A stretch of DNA of 64,000 nucleotides from Aulostomus chinensis (GCA_037954235.1 JBBMOA010000014.1:22044773-22108772); one strand, 5' to 3'; shown: positions 15,001-28,333, counted from the stretch's first letter. Notes: generated from the letters alone by a model not told the origin. Translations and numbers: made by a program.

Positions 15001-18000
15001 CAGAGACCAGGGGGCGATGGGCAGGAGGGCTCAGTGGGCTCAGCATGGCCAGTGGGCAGGAACAATAGTGAGCTCAGGAGGACCAGTCCGGCTCCGTCTC
15101 CACAAACGAGACGTGACCTGCCGGTCTGCAGTGCTACATCTCAACCTATGCTGAATCTGCTGGGAAATAACACATACAGCAACTTTGACATGTTCACTTC
15201 TGCCTTGATCAAATATTGAATGGATCTGGGATTCAAAATGAAAACATGTCATGTGTTGCAAAAACTGGATCGGTGGGTGAAGCTTCATCCACCAGCCAGT
15301 CGTACCAAGTCCAGCCTGAAGACGGAGATGTGTGAATGTAAACGCGAGATCCAAAAAAAGCTCAATATCGCTGAGAGCAAAGATTAATCATGAGTCGCAG
15401 AAGAACTATGTGATCATTTCAGTACTATTGCAGTTTTTTACAGAGTGCATGATAGAACAACAAAAAAAACTTAAGATAAAAGGACGGTAAACCACTTCAA
15501 CAGCTGTGGCCAACAACAAGCTTTTCCTCCTCGACAGGAATGTTTTTGACATACACGTCAAAGGTCATGTTTGTTCAAACAGATAACCTGGTTTTTTTTG
15601 TTTGGCTTTAGAAAATTATCAGATTCCACTCTTTGAAAGTAAACCAGTCCTGTAAATTCCCGTGTTTGAGACAGTCTCTTAGATATAATACAGAGAGTTA
15701 CGACATGCAGCACCTTCGCTAAGATTTTTTAAAAGATCCCAAAAGAAGCAAACTCAAAGTGTTTCACTTGATTCCTCTTTTTGGCGACCGCATTTGCACT
15801 TGGTAAAGACACGTGGGCTACATAAAGAAACAATATGGTTACCAAAAAGACCCCGATGGCTGTAGCAAAGACGCTAAACTTGAGACTTCAAAATGGACTC
15901 CACAAACCAGCAGGTGATGTCACACTCACTCCACTTTCTGGACTTTCGACAGTCCCTATCTACAACAATCAATATGATCAATGTCATCCTGCCAACATAA
16001 GGGTATCGAGTGACCCCCCCCCACAGAGTACAGTAGAAGTGTTGCTTCCTGAATGACTAAAGATAATGGTTTTCCAAGAATTAGCATCCCTTTTTCGTAC
16101 AAGACGAATCACTCTTTATTTGACAGTCGATATTAGAGACAACACAAGCATGATTTGGGTAATTTTGGGTTACATCACTCACTGATCAGATGCCTCCAAC
16201 TATGACTCAAAATGAAGTCATGTTCAGAGCATCCATGTGCCAACATGCTGTTAAAATGGCTGAAATGAGGTAAAACAGAGGAGACCAGAATCCCGTCCAT
16301 GTTGTTCTTCACTCTGCTGAGGGACCACAAGGTTTCCTCACGGACAACGACGCAGCAGCAACAACAAAGAAGCTTCCTAATGGCAGAACTCAGAGGCGAG
16401 GAAAAATGTTAATATGCAAGGACACACGTGTTTTAAATTACAGCACCCAGATGGTATTACAGGACAATAAAAGTTGCAATGTGACTGGATGGAAAGAAGA
16501 ACTGGGGCGTAGTGAACTTCAGAAGAAGGCTAAAGTAAGCAACATCATTCGGTTCCAAGACGCGCCGTTACCTTTCATTTCACCTTTGTTTTCAGACCCC
16601 ATCCCCCATTCATGTTTAGAGCATTCAAAATAAAACCACGCACGCACACGCGCACACACACACACACACACACACTCCAATTCCCTCCTCTGATTCTCTG
16701 ATTCATTGTTCACTGGCAGTGCCCAGGATAGGCGCTACTGGTGAGAAAAAACTGGCACCAACAACAGGCTTCCAAGCCACAATGAGGCAAGGAGGAGGAC
16801 CTTCTTATGTAACGGCAGCTTAAAAAAGGGAACTTTTACGATGTTGACAGAACACATAGTTCTTTAACGAGAGAGCCCTCTAGCTATGCGCCCGCTTCAT
16901 CACCATGCAACCCTCACATGTGGAGGGTACTACTAAAGCAAACACACACTCCAGAAAACCTTTGTTCCCCTACAACCAATTTGCGAACATCAAAAATGAA
17001 TATTTGTCATCTGATACCGCTGCATCATTGTCATGTGACCTGACTCAGGTCAAGCCTTTTGTAAAACCATTTCCTAGATATGACCAGGATGTGTCCGAAT
17101 CAGTCAGGACGGACATTTAACAGGCATCATACGTGACATCAGTGTAACGTCGAACTAGAAATGGGAAGACAGACTCAGTCAAATCTTGTCATCCCCAGAG
17201 AAATAAACGAAAATTCTAGCAAACAAACAGCGTCCACAATGTTTCTCTCAGGAACACCCTGAGGGGGATTTGAAAACAAAACATACAGCACATATCAAAT
17301 CATCCCTTTGAGTCAAGAGAATATCTTGGGACAGTGAGAATAACACAAATAAACACTGCAACAGCCCTGCACCCCAAGGAAACTAAACAAAAATCAATGT
17401 AACTTAATTAAACAGGGACCAACAGCTCAAAGGCCAGAGTTCAATGGTGCACTGGTGGACAGTTTTACCTGCTTTGCTTTTCTAGCCTTTGGTCCAAGAT
17501 ATAAAATTAAAATCCCCAGCTGGTCAGTTGGCTGCAGAGATATTTCATGAGTGCTAATCACGTTACATAATCACAATAATCTTCAAACTGCTGTGAAACT
17601 AATAAGCCTTTGACACAGGGATGAAGTGGAAGATGAGAGGCCGTGCCCTGTTCCAGTACTGATTTAACAGACGGACGCTAAATGTTTGAGAGGACCAGTT
17701 GGTGTCCTGCAATGAGGTTGTGTTGCTCCAGAGTGAACCAACAGAGGTACAATCTAAACGAGGAGAAGTCCATCGCTGACACTCAACCTGACTGGAAACC
17801 TGCACCTTTACATGAGCACGTGTTTTGCAGGGATGATGAAGTCAAGAGTGTGAGCTAGTAAACCGAACACAAAGCATGTTCCCCGCTGCTGACGGTGTGA
17901 GTGACACGGCACTGTGGACTTGCTGTTCTTTCCTGAGTACAGCTACATAAAGACCAGTAGTTACCTGTCGAGCAACTACAGGAGTGTCACACTAAGGTAC

Positions 18001-20042
18001 AGAGGACAAGAATCCACACAACAGCACACAAAGGCTGAAACCAGGGGAACATTAGCTGAGGCCATTTCAACAAGGACAACTGTTAAAAACAGCAGGGGAG
18101 ACACACAGAGACATGTGGTTGCTGCGTGTCTCCCTGTACGGACGCCACGCCAAAATTAAAATGACCGCTACTTTGGAAGCTTTAGGGTTAATGCAAAGAT
18201 TGCATTCTCCATTTCTCTGTTTCCATTGGGAGGTGTGATAGTTTGTACAGACCAGCGAGAAGACACCGGTAGCAGCGTGGTGAAGTGTTTTCATTTGTAA
18301 TAGGAATGTGTGTGCTGCATCGTTATTGGTGCGTGAAAAATCAAAGATCTAGCATATTCTGAAGGCTGTCTCTGTTGACTTGAATCATAATTCAATATTC
18401 TAATCAAATCTATTTGAATTTAAATGGCTGACGTGTGTACAGTGTCGGACAGGACACCAGGGTTATCCCGTTTCAGATGCTCCCCCTCTCTTCGCCTCCT
18501 GTAAAGACGCAGAGCCAAGCTGAATCTTATCTGAGCAATAGCTGATCTGTCTGAACCAAACTAATCAACTTTTCCTCTGGAAAAGGTACAAGGGTTACAA
18601 AACAGCTGGTTACATCACTGATACATTTATCTAAAACGCATTTATTTCCATCTCTTTTAAAAAACAACCACTGTATTATTTGGAATTAGGTACTGGAGAA
18701 GGTTTGACCTGTTAATGAAGCTATTATGCAAGCAGTCAATAAAATCTTCCTTTACTGCCCATTAAGCCCCTGGCATATAGTAGGGTGGCATACCAATAAA
18801 AATGTGAAGAAAAATCAGTTTCCGTGAATATGAGGAAGTAGGAACAGTCGTTGTTTACGGCTATAATTCTTCCGAACCTCAGGTATGGGGAAAAGATGCA
18901 ATCATTGTGGAATCATTTCCCTGGAAACGCCACAATAAAAGCGTACATATATGGGTGCAATTTCTGGAGCTTTAGAAGCAGCAGTTTTGATATTTTCACC
19001 CAAGGCCATTTATGGTTTACCTGTGAATCTGCAGGAAAACTGAGTTACTAATGTCTGGTCAGGAGGCCACCCTGGAGATCTGGTATGTTAGCTGGCCTGT
19101 TAATCCTGTTACACCAGGCCTGCATACCGTTACCTGCTCATTACTCTTTAACAAAATGATGTGTGGTGTTGATCGGCCTAATTAATGCCATACATGCACC
19201 TCTGTATCCAGGTATAACAGAACCAGAACCACCATTTTAACAACTCCTCTACATTAGTGACTTACTGAGAATAGGTTCATTGGGACAAGTTTAATGGTGC
19301 GTAACATAACTTTTGTAAAAATTAACAAATATTTGTGCTGAAATTAGATTAGCAGTTTAGGTCATTTGCTGATCAAGTAAACATACAACAGTTTGGACTT
19401 GACATCCACGTGCTGTGGGTTTTAAATGATGTTAATTCACATCCAAAATAGAACAATGGTAAGTTGAAGCCCCAAATTATACTACTGCATTATTATCAAC
19501 AATAGGAAGTACAAGACAGAAACCCTGCGACTGTCAAGTATAGTTTTTGATGAATATTAACACCACAACAAGAAAATTAACATTTGTTGCAACGGCAGAG
19601 CCTCACAAGTTCAGGGTAGCTATCTGGTTATTCAACAGCTGGCTGGCAAATTAACCAGCAAAAATGAATAAATAAATAAGTTTAAAAAATCAAACGATAA
19701 AAATTAAGCCACCTTTTTCTCCCCCGATAGAACCACAATAATCGCTCTTTTCCAGAGTTTTGACTAAAATAAATAACCAACAGCGCGCACCGCCTAGCTA
19801 GCAGATGCTGTTAGCTGTAGCAGGGATCATTCCTGTCTTGATGACTGACGCCTATTGTGTGGCAAAAGACAGGCAATATGACACAAAGAACTTAATGGTT
19901 ACCATAAAACGGGATTCACTCATTGTTATGACTAGCCTGACGTGCTACTAGTGTAGAGAATGGAGTCGGAAATGTCGTGCTAATCTTACCAGCACAGGAG
20001 AGCTACAATGAAGCACACCAACAGAACGCGCAGCCTCTTCAT
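70..20042 (-). CDS. suco: SUN domain-containing ossification factor, N-terminal part (partial)
   Basis: Minus-strand gene cut by the left edge; five coding exons join in frame: 19990-20042, 3281-3395, 2108-2206, 1461-1792 and 70-250, giving the first 260 residues. The start gives MKRLRVLLVCFIVALLCW, a basic n-region plus hydrophobic stretch like the signal sequence or anchor of human SUCO. The rest is low-complexity and acidic (for example EVEETDSDPESDT, and a Gln/Glu-rich stretch in the last exon), which fits the poorly conserved, disordered N-terminal region of SUCO; the SUN domain and C-terminal membrane segment would lie beyond position 1. SUCO is an ER membrane protein linked to bone formation in mouse. 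The identification rests on the leader, the composition and the neighbourhood (SUCO lies next to PIGC and DNM3 in human), not on a conserved domain. All junctions are GT-AG with matching phases; the last donor (GTCAGC at 64-69) is the least certain. Confidence 0.7.
3396..19989 (-). other. suco intron 1 (16.6 kb, no gene seen)
   Basis: Long intron between the signal-sequence exon and coding exon 2. I found no protein with family resemblance on either strand: open frames are under 135 codons and without recognisable domains. It contains a CA/CG microsatellite near 16638-16675 and many A- or T-runs. It may hold enhancers or unrecognised repeats, but I cannot support any from sequence alone. Confidence 0.65.
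16638..16675. repeat. CA-rich microsatellite
   Basis: A mixed CA/CG dinucleotide tract of about 38 bp inside suco intron 1. It produces a false Cys-Val frame on the minus strand. Confidence 0.9.
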
Positions 20043-21242
20043 TATCTTCCCGCGGGGACCAACATCCTCGCTCTTTGGGGGTTCTTTCTAATAACTCGTG
20101 GCTTCGCAAAACACCAAATACAGACTTTTTGTCGGCTGAAGACCTGTATAAATTAAAACCGAACCAACAGCTGTCTTCAGTGGCGAGAACCTATCCTTAA
20201 GGTGTGCTAATTTTCATTGTGCGGACCAGATGTCCGCTTCTTTTTCAGCGTCAGTTGCTACTGCTGTTGACGGGTGACTGGGGGTTTGCTACGTTCAACC
20301 CCTGCCCACATCTGACCAATCAAAAGAGGGATGTGGGTTTTCTGACCAATCATAGTAGGCGTAGCAACACGGTGTTTGAAAACCACGCCCACTGGGCTAA
20401 GGATGAGTTGGACGCTGCAGAGCCAGACGTGTCATCTTCTTATGATAAGAAAATCCCCCAAGTGCTCAGTATTCCAGGTTGTAGCCACTCACCGTCTGAC
20501 AGACCAGTCCGGGCATCGACGGTGGGTGTAGTTAAAATAATTAAATAGGACGTGCTGAGAGCATCGATGTAGTGAAAGCGTGAACGTTCGAATGACCAGG
20601 TGGTGCGGGTTTTGGATCTGAACATCATGTACTTTTCTCCTCAACACTCCCAAAACACCCTCACACAGTACAAAATTAGTCAGTTAAATTTTTAAAAAAT
20701 TCCTTGTAATTCGAAAGATTCGAAACCTTCCTTTACACATTAATACTTTTGAACCTTGTTCGCTTTAACTGGCCAGAAATGATTGCATGGAGATGCATTT
20801 TTTTTAACAGACGCTCGCGTGTAATGTGTTATATTTGGGTAAGGCGTTTGCGTGTCAAAAGTCGAACTGAAATAACTTGATTCTGGGTGCTGTGGTTTCG
20901 ATATCATGGGAATTTAAAGAAAAAAATGCATTTCCCAAAGTTAAATTCGATGACTTCCTCTAAATAATCAATTTAATCTAAATCCAACCCGAAAATACAA
21001 TAATAAAAAACTGACGATTTATTTAAGTGGATTTGTGATAAGAAACGGCGAGCGGGGGGGGAAAGAACATTAAAGCTGTTATTTTGGACAGGCGGGGTCC
21101 TGAGCTCTCCGGAGTCCTCGGTGCGGCTGAGTGAGAGCAGTTCAACACTGAAGTTTGAGGAAACGTAACTAGCTTACCCTGCGCCCTGTTTCCGTCACAG
21201 TGGCTGGTTCATGTTACCAAGTTTGGGCTTTTTCTGGCTTTT
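20043..21242. promoter_or_regulatory. suco/tmed5 divergent intergenic region
   Basis: About 1.2 kb separates the start codons of suco (minus) and tmed5 (plus), which are transcribed away from each other. Two CCAAT boxes with the same context (CTGACCAATCA) occur at 20316-20320 and 20346-20350, about 275-310 bp upstream of the suco ATG. A GC-rich stretch including CTCCGGAGTCC at about 21105-21115 precedes tmed5. Promoter function is inferred from position and these motifs. Confidence 0.5.
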
Positions 21243-23433
21243 ATGGTTACATGCTCGATTATGGAGACATCCCGGGCGTTTTTGTGTGTCTTGTCCGTGT
21301 TTGTTGCTGTAGTTTCAGAGAGGTTTGTGGTGCTGGCTGCCTTCTCTCAGTCTCTGGACAGTGACTTCACGTTCACTCTACCCGCCGGCCGAAAGGAGTG
21401 CTTCTACCAGTCCATGAAGAAAGATGCTTCACTGGAGATTGAGTATCAGGTCAGAAAGACTCGCACAACTTCAACAATCTTGCCTGCAACTGTTTTAGTT
21501 CAGCAGAGCAAACCAGAACTGAGCCAACGCTGATTTTATTTTAGTTACTCGTCAGCGTGACGTGGTTTGCATTCAATGATAGTGGTAATAAAAGCCACAC
21601 TCGTGTCACTCTGGGGCTGAAAGTAATGAGGGACTCCGTTTGAAGCGGGAGGGGAAACATCCTAAACTTTTAATGTAGCTGTTATTGTGTCTTCTTTGAA
21701 GGACGAGCTGGTCCTGCTTATCACTTTCATTGTAGAACTTCAGTTCCACACGTGTGAACTGAGCAGAGCACTCTTCAAGGTCCCTCAATGGTCCCCTGTG
21801 CTTCCTCGTGTGGCTCCCAGGTACTAGATGGTGCAGGTCTGGATGTGGACTTCTTCATCTCATCTCCCTCCGGCCAAATACTCTTCAGTGACTATCGCAA
21901 GTCAGATGGAGTGCACACGTAAGTCAGAGCCACAGGCTTTGTTAGTGATGGCGTTGTGCGTGCTGGCTCTCACTGCCTGTGCTCTCCTCCAGCGTTGAAA
22001 CCGAGGACGGAGACTACATGTTCTGCTTCGACAACACCTTCAGTACCGTCTCCGAGAAGATCATCTTCTTTGAGCTGATCTTGGACAACATGGATGCAGA
22101 TGAAGACCCGGACGACTGGAAGGAGTATGTGCATGGGACAGACATGCTGGACATGAAGCTGGAAGACATCATGGTGAGGCGGCGTTTAGGTGTAAAACAG
22201 CACGTGATGTGTGTCTGCATGATTCAGTCGAGGTGGAAGGAGAGAAGGATTTGCTGTGTGTGTGTGTGTGAAGCTCTGGTGGAAGTCGAAGTCTGTTGTG
22301 CGTGTTGTCAGACTTTGTCCGTCTGCGTTGTCCCAGCGCCACCTGTGACCGCAGGGTGCAGAGTGACCCTGCCAACAAAACGACTCGCAATCCACCGCAC
22401 GCAGGCAGTGTCACAAGAGTAGACAATGCCATGAACTCTCGCCTATTGGCGGAGGGCAGCCAATTGTTTCAGCATGCACCACCCACTCACCAGTGTGTGT
22501 GTGTGTGTGTAAGTGTCACACAGTGAGAGAGAGGAAATGTACCTTGCAGCTGTGGAGCGTCTTGTTCCCTGGTGGAATCAGAAGCCACTGGACAGAGCTG
22601 CTGTTTACGCCCTGAACTCATTTCTATCAATCTGCTTTGTAGATTCTCACCTCTGGTCTGAGTGCTTACAACACAGTTTTCCAGTTTTAGTGGGATATTT
22701 GTAACGGAGCAGACAGACTTGGATTCTTTTGGATGCGTCTGTCTTGTTGCCTCCAACCCTCAGACTGGAGACTGAAGGCTGCTATGTTGCAGTTTCCTTC
22801 CTGTCGCAGCTGAGCCTCAGCGCTGATCCACCGTTCACGTGTAGGGTTTTTTACTCTGTAACATTTGTCAGCTGCTATGAAAATCGCATTTTCATTTGCG
22901 TGTCTAGAGGGGGGGTCAGGATTCTGGGACATCGACTCTGGAGGTTTTCACTGCTGCAGGAAGGCTGGCGCTTGTTACACCTGGTGATCCCTGAAGCCTC
23001 CTGGTTGACCCAGCGCCATTTTATCTCTGGCAGTTTGACGTTACCTGAGTGCCATGGGAGCGATTCACTGGACATTTTTTAAAAAAAAAGGAAATTTGTG
23101 GTGTTGCAAAACTTGACCAGAGGTGTGATTTTATTTGACGTACAATGATGAATTTAATTCTCATGATCTAATTAGAGTCACCTTCTCCTGTCCTGTCTGG
23201 CTCCTCCCCCTCAGGACACCATCAACAGCGTGAAGGCTCGGCTGGGCAAAAGTGTGCAGATCCAGACGGTGCTGCGAGCGTTCGAGGCTCGCGACCGGAA
23301 CCTCCAGGAGAGCAACTTTGACAGAGTGAACTTTTGGTCGGTGGTCAATCTGGTTGTCATGGTGTTGGTGTCGGCGGTTCAGGTCTACTTAGTCCGCTCA
23401 CTGTTTGAAGATAAACGGAAAATTCGCACATAG
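21243..23433 (+). CDS. tmed5: Transmembrane emp24 domain-containing protein 5 (p24 gamma family)
   Basis: Four exons, 21243-21449, 21821-21918, 21993-22173 and 23215-23433, join in frame to 234 residues. A hydrophobic signal peptide is followed by a GOLD domain (LDSDFTFTLPAGRKECFYQ, then YRKSDGVHTVETEDGDYMFC with the two conserved Cys), a coiled-coil region, the p24 signature LLRAFEARDRN-like VLRAFEARDRN, a transmembrane helix at about residues 202-222 and a short cytosolic tail SLFEDKRKIRT with a Phe and basic residues of the COPII/COPI sorting type. Human TMED5, not TMED1, shares the FCFDNTFST and LFEDKRK stretches. The protein cycles between ER and cis-Golgi as a cargo receptor, notably for GPI-anchored proteins and Wnt ligands. 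The start is uncertain: a second in-frame ATG at 21261 would also leave a signal peptide. A polyadenylation signal lies at 23573-23578. Confidence 0.95.
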
Positions 23434-23572
23434 CACCACCTGAAACAGGTGGACAAGGGAGGAAAAGCGGATGCTCACAAATACCTTTGGGAATTTCTCA
23501 GAAGATTGCCGGCCTTGTCTCTTAGTGCACGATGATGTAACTACGCTCACACACACATTCAACATTCTTAGT

Positions 23573-23578
23573 AATAAA
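23573..23578 (+). terminator. Polyadenylation signal of tmed5 (proximal)
   Basis: AATAAA 140 bp after the tmed5 stop codon. A second AATAAA at 25728-25733 could serve a longer 3' UTR. Confidence 0.55.
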
Positions 23579-23579
23579 T

Positions 23580-26400
23580 AAGCCCCGGTTTTCTCTCTGG
23601 TCTTCAGTCTGCTGAATTTTGAAGGACAGTTGGAGTCCCTGCTCCGGGATAGGAACTTGTTACTGAGTCCCTTTACATTTCAACCTCCGTCTCTTTGCTA
23701 CAGGAAGTGTCTCTCCCTCTTTAAAGTGTGTGTAGTTGGTCCACCCCCTCCAGCTGCTGTGATTTTTCATAAGTGACATTTCAAGAACTTGTGTGCAGTT
23801 TCTCCTTGCAAAAATGCTCTTCTGTCCCTCTTGGGATGTGTTTTGATCTCAGTGTTGCTGAGCTCCATGAAGAAGGAAGGTGGTGTTTGATTATGATGTT
23901 GAGTTTGTTTACCAGGAGCAGGAGTGACAGGAGCACCCACTCTGTCAACAATCCTGTTTGCTCTTGGTTTTAAAAACGCCTCCCAGGCGGTCGGATCACA
24001 AGGGGATGGCGCTAAGTACAGGTACAGACGAGCGCCATGGTGATGCAGGCACTCAGACCACTTCCTGTGGTGGTCAGGGCACATTTGACCCCGAGCTAGA
24101 GTCCGGAATCGTCCCTGACAGAAAAGAAACCTCATCGGGGTTGGAGGCAGTTCATAGGCGTATATTGCATTGGCACAGACATCACAATGTGGATTCATCA
24201 CAATACATTATGACAGATATGGTGATTCTGTACAGCGAGGACTGAAAGTTTCAAGCTAGAGGTGAAATACAACTTTGTGTGTTCCGCTTGGGTAGTTTAA
24301 TGACAAAACACGCTGAAATATAGCAGCCATAACAACGAAGGGCACAATGCGCTTCCTTGCAGTGTGTGTTGAGGTATTTGGATACAGAACCATGGAAACA
24401 TACATATTGCTGCATGGTCTTATTGGACCAGCCCATTGTACATTCTTGAAATAGTTCTCATAGCTAACCTGTGCTAAGCTAATGTGGCGCTTTACTATCT
24501 GCTGACAGACTGTGAAAACCTTTGACCTTTGATGTAGGCATCAATGAAATGTGAACAACATGGTCAGCTGTCCACTTGGGGTCCGATCACCCGAGACACA
24601 TGTCCAAACCAAGTGTAAACAGAGTCAACATGTCTTCCCTGCACATTAGTTATTTAAAAAAAATGTCCCTTTGTGTGTAATTAAGATGCCTTAATGGTGT
24701 TTAGCTGCCAGCCAGCGTGAGGCCTTAAGCTGCTGTCACGAGCACGTCAGACATGGACTCCTGAAGTCCTCCTCATGCCAAAAGACAAGTCCAACGATGA
24801 TGTAGATGCGAATGCTGCTCCCAGCACTCGAGGGAGACCTGGTCAGAGGGCCACCTCCACATCTCTTCATGACTACTGCCTACTTCTCTGCCATGACTTG
24901 TGGCCTAAATGGCAGCCGGCTCTTCTGGCCCAGGCAGGGAGGCGTCCCGCCTGCTGTCTGGTGTCTACTTACAGCCCCCCAGCGCGTGAAAATGTGGAGT
25001 CTGCCACTCTGTATGGCGACAGTAGTCTATTTCTAATGTGCTGAGACAGAGAAGGTCATGGCTACATGCTGACATGCCTGACACGTGGGTTGCCTTGGCT
25101 GCTGCGGTATTTCTGAATGAATGATTGTAGTGAGTTCTTGGTCCAATATTCACGTTTCACTGGCTGATATTGCACTGCCTCTGACGCCACAGAACAACAT
25201 ATTTCTCTCTTCATGTTCTTGGAGCATCATGTCTCTTTTTTTTGGGGGGGGGGGGGGGGGGGGGTTGTGAAACAGGCCCCTGCTTGTCCTAACATGCCCT
25301 GACCACCAGGTTCTCCTCATGGGCTGCCTGTGCAGATGCCGCTGGTCGCTGAGGGTTTTTCTTTTATTGGACACTGGGGGCCACAGCTGCAGCACCGCCT
25401 GAAGGCTCCATGTTGCCATCTTCTGACGGTGCGGTGAACTTGTGCCATGTGACTCCAATCCTAGTTGGTTCTCACCATCTTAGTTTAACCACCCCGATGT
25501 TGGAAGCGTGAAGTCAGATTGTTTTAACGTTGTTGTTGTTGTTTTTCCACGCGGCGTGTAGTTTGTGTGTGTTTGAGGTTGTGCAGCACGCTGGCCCCCA
25601 CCTCCCCCTCTGCCCCTCCCACTGTGAGGTCCAGTGTTTCTGTGCTCCACATGGAGGTCATGTCAATCAAGTCACTGACAAATTTGTGATCTAAGGTCAC
25701 AGTTATGAAGTTGTTTTTTTTTATCTCAATAAAAAAATGAATGCAAAATTTCTTTTAAATATTTCTGTTACTGACTAGGGCTTGAGAAAGTGAGTCGCAC
25801 TGACTTGCAAGAATAATTTTTACTACCCAGATGAAGCCATGTTGGGGGGGGGGGGGCTGTGACATGGGATATTTATTCATTTAAAGTTCTGTAGTTGTAA
25901 ATGTGCATAAATTAAACAATTCCAGCCTTTTCTCACCTGTGCTCTGTTTCCATTCACTCACAAAGTGGAGTTGTTCTTGTTATCGTGTTACTGTGAGCTC
26001 CGTGAGCGAGACGGATCACCAAGATCAAAGTCAGGTAAGAAACCTCAAGATCAGAGCCCAAGAGGTCCTGTGATGTCACGGAACCCTCGACCCCTCAAGC
26101 TCCAATCAACTTGGAATAAAGTGACCAGCCAGTTACCGGGTCTCCTCTTCAGCTGCAGACAGTGAGTGGACATGCAGGACCACATGATGTCATCAAGGTC
26201 CTCCTGGTGACTGATGTAGTGGCCCTAAGTCCCGGTCCTGGTCCTGACCCCCTGCCCCGTGATAAAGGAGATAACCACGATTTGTGATTGTGTAAATTTA
26301 TTCTGCCACAATCCAATGCTTTGTATTTGTCAGCCCTACAAACAGCAGCATTGATTTGAGAGCGATGGCTGACAGGTTGGTGCTTTTCCTTCAACTCGAC
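23580..26400. other. tmed5-pigc intergenic stretch
   Basis: No gene recognised. It may include a long tmed5 3' UTR. Poly-G runs of about 22 bases (25243-25264) and about 13 bases (25845-25857) are the only clear structures. Frames of 60-145 codons here have no recognisable motifs. Confidence 0.5.
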
Positions 26401-26427
26401 ACCAGGCGGCGCTGTGGGCTCAGGCTG

Positions 26428-26987
26428 AGCGCTTCACTTCCGGGGTGAAGCCATGACCAGGCTGTAGCATCGGCGCCGAACAGAGGTCTCTCAGGTGGGT
26501 GGAAAATCGTCTGACACGTTTAGCGTATAGGTGGGGTGTGTAATATTGGCCGTGTTTCTCTGCAGACATATTTGATTTACCGTTAAATGATCGCGGCAAA
26601 CCCGGAAGTGCGGTTTGGCTCCAACATGAGTCCAGCCGAACCGGAGCGAGTCCTGTCAGCTCTCTCCAGACAAATGATGTCGTTTCATTCGCTTCCTGGC
26701 GTTTCCGGGCTCCAGACACACGCGAGCCGTTTGCTGGTTACGTCATGAACGCGCTGCTTTCTCCTCCATGGTTTGTTTTGATCACACATGGATCCATTAC
26801 GTCATGAATGGGAGCATACATGAGCGTTCCTGACTGACATTAGTGTGAGGGGCGAGTCAACGGACACTGTTGAGATCCTGAAAACACTCGTGTTCACACT
26901 CATAAACCCGGTATTTTAGGGTTCTTTTGCCAAGTCGTTCAGTTCTGAGTGTGTGTGTGTGTGTGTGTGGGTGGGCGGGTCAGGGTG
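26428..26987 (+). promoter_or_regulatory. pigc promoter and probable 5' non-coding exon
   Basis: Two ETS-type motifs in opposite orientation occur at 26436-26443 (ACTTCCGG) and 26602-26609 (CCGGAAGT). A good donor (CTCTCAG|GTGGGT) at 26494/26495 and an acceptor-like CAG at 26981-26983, just after a TG tract and four bases before the pigc ATG, suggest a non-coding first exon spliced to the first coding exon. This is inference from motif placement. Confidence 0.4.
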
Positions 26988-27956
26988 ATGGGGCCAGACA
27001 GCGCCCCAGGTCCAGCTGTGCCCTGGAGGAAGGTGCTCTGGGAACGCCAGTCCTTCCCCGACAACTATGTGGACCAGAGGTTCCTGGAGGAGCTGCGGAG
27101 GAATGAGGGCATCCGGCAGTACCGCTACTGGGCTGTGGTGAGAGAGGCAGGCTTCGTGGGCCAGCAGCTGTCCTGCGTGGCCATTTTCATCACCCTCTGG
27201 CTCTACATGGAGCAGGTACCGCTGTAGAAAACCTGCTCGATCCTAAATGTGTTGCTGGATCTTTATGAAGTGCTTGATTAACGTGTGCTCTCCTCGCAGG
27301 GTCTCCTGCCCCCAGAGACGCTGTTGTGGACCAGCCTCGTGTGCGCCCTGCTGGGCTATGGACTGTACCAAGTCTTGATGCCGCAGGTTGAATCGGGTTG
27401 TGAGCCACGGACTCGTCTGGCCGACTTACAGAGTGCAACTATTTTCCTTTCCTTCACCTTTGGCTTCTCGCCAGTTCTGAAGACACTAACGGAGTCTGTG
27501 AGCACGGACACGGTGTACACCATGTCTGCTCTGATGCTGCTGGCCCACCTGGTGTCCTTCCCCTACGCCCGGCCCTCACCCCCGGGCAGCCTCTCCCTCA
27601 ATGCAGCTCTGTTTGCATCTGTGTGCTTGGCCTCGAGGTTACCTGGAGCTCTGCACACCTTCGCCATGCTCAGCTGTGCCCTGCTGGTCTTCGCCCTGTG
27701 GCCCTGCCTGCTGCAGAGGGTGAGGGAAACTGCCCCCCGACAGTTCACTGGGGTGTGTGTGGGGATGTGTATCGGTGGTGTTGGCGGTCTGGGCTTCCAG
27801 TGGCCCGGCGGAGCTGTGCTCTTGGCCCTGGCTCTAGGGAGCGTCACGCTGCTCTGTCCGCTGCTGCTGGTCCTGCTGCAGAGACACAAGAACAACATCC
27901 ACGGGCCCTGGGACGAGGCGGAGATCCACGAGGACCTCAGCCGCCTCCTTCAGTGA
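26988..27956 (+). CDS. pigc: Phosphatidylinositol N-acetylglucosaminyltransferase subunit C
   Basis: Two coding exons, 26988-27215 and 27300-27956, give 294 residues against 297 in human. PIG-C is a multipass ER membrane subunit of the GPI-GlcNAc transferase that adds GlcNAc to phosphatidylinositol, the first step of GPI-anchor synthesis. Family-specific stretches are obvious: ERQSFPDNYVDQRFLEELRR near the N-terminus, FGFSPVLKTLTESVSTDTVY in the middle, ASVCLASRLP, and the C-terminal NIHGPWDEAEIHEDLSRLLQ. Between them are several hydrophobic helices. The start ATG at 26988 is chosen because the reading frame upstream is only a TG microsatellite. The 84-bp intron after codon 76 (MEQ|GLL) is notable because the human coding region is a single exon. 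The gene lies tail-to-tail with dnm3, as in human. Confidence 0.97.
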
Positions 27957-28333
27957 CAGAGCCACGGAGGCTGGAGCCAGGAGAGAACTCTCTGAGTCGG
28001 GACGCTGATGGCCTGCGACTCGTTCTAACAGACCCGCTGACCAGGAGTTTGGACCTAAGGACGATTTTAGTCCTGAAGCTGCTGCTGTCTGTAAAGTGAT
28101 GACCTCAGACTGAAGTCATGCTCCCCCACTGACACACTCCTGATGCCATGCACCAGTTGGGTGTCTGTGACTTATTCATTATTAAGGTGTGTGTGTGTGT
28201 GTGTGTGTATTCTCGGGTGCTGATGAGTTCAACATGGTTCTGTCAAAAAGGGCTTGAATTCTGCAAGATCCTGCTTGTTTCAGTGAGTGTTGACACCTCA
28301 GTGAAGCTATGAACCAATGAGTTATTTTAAAAG

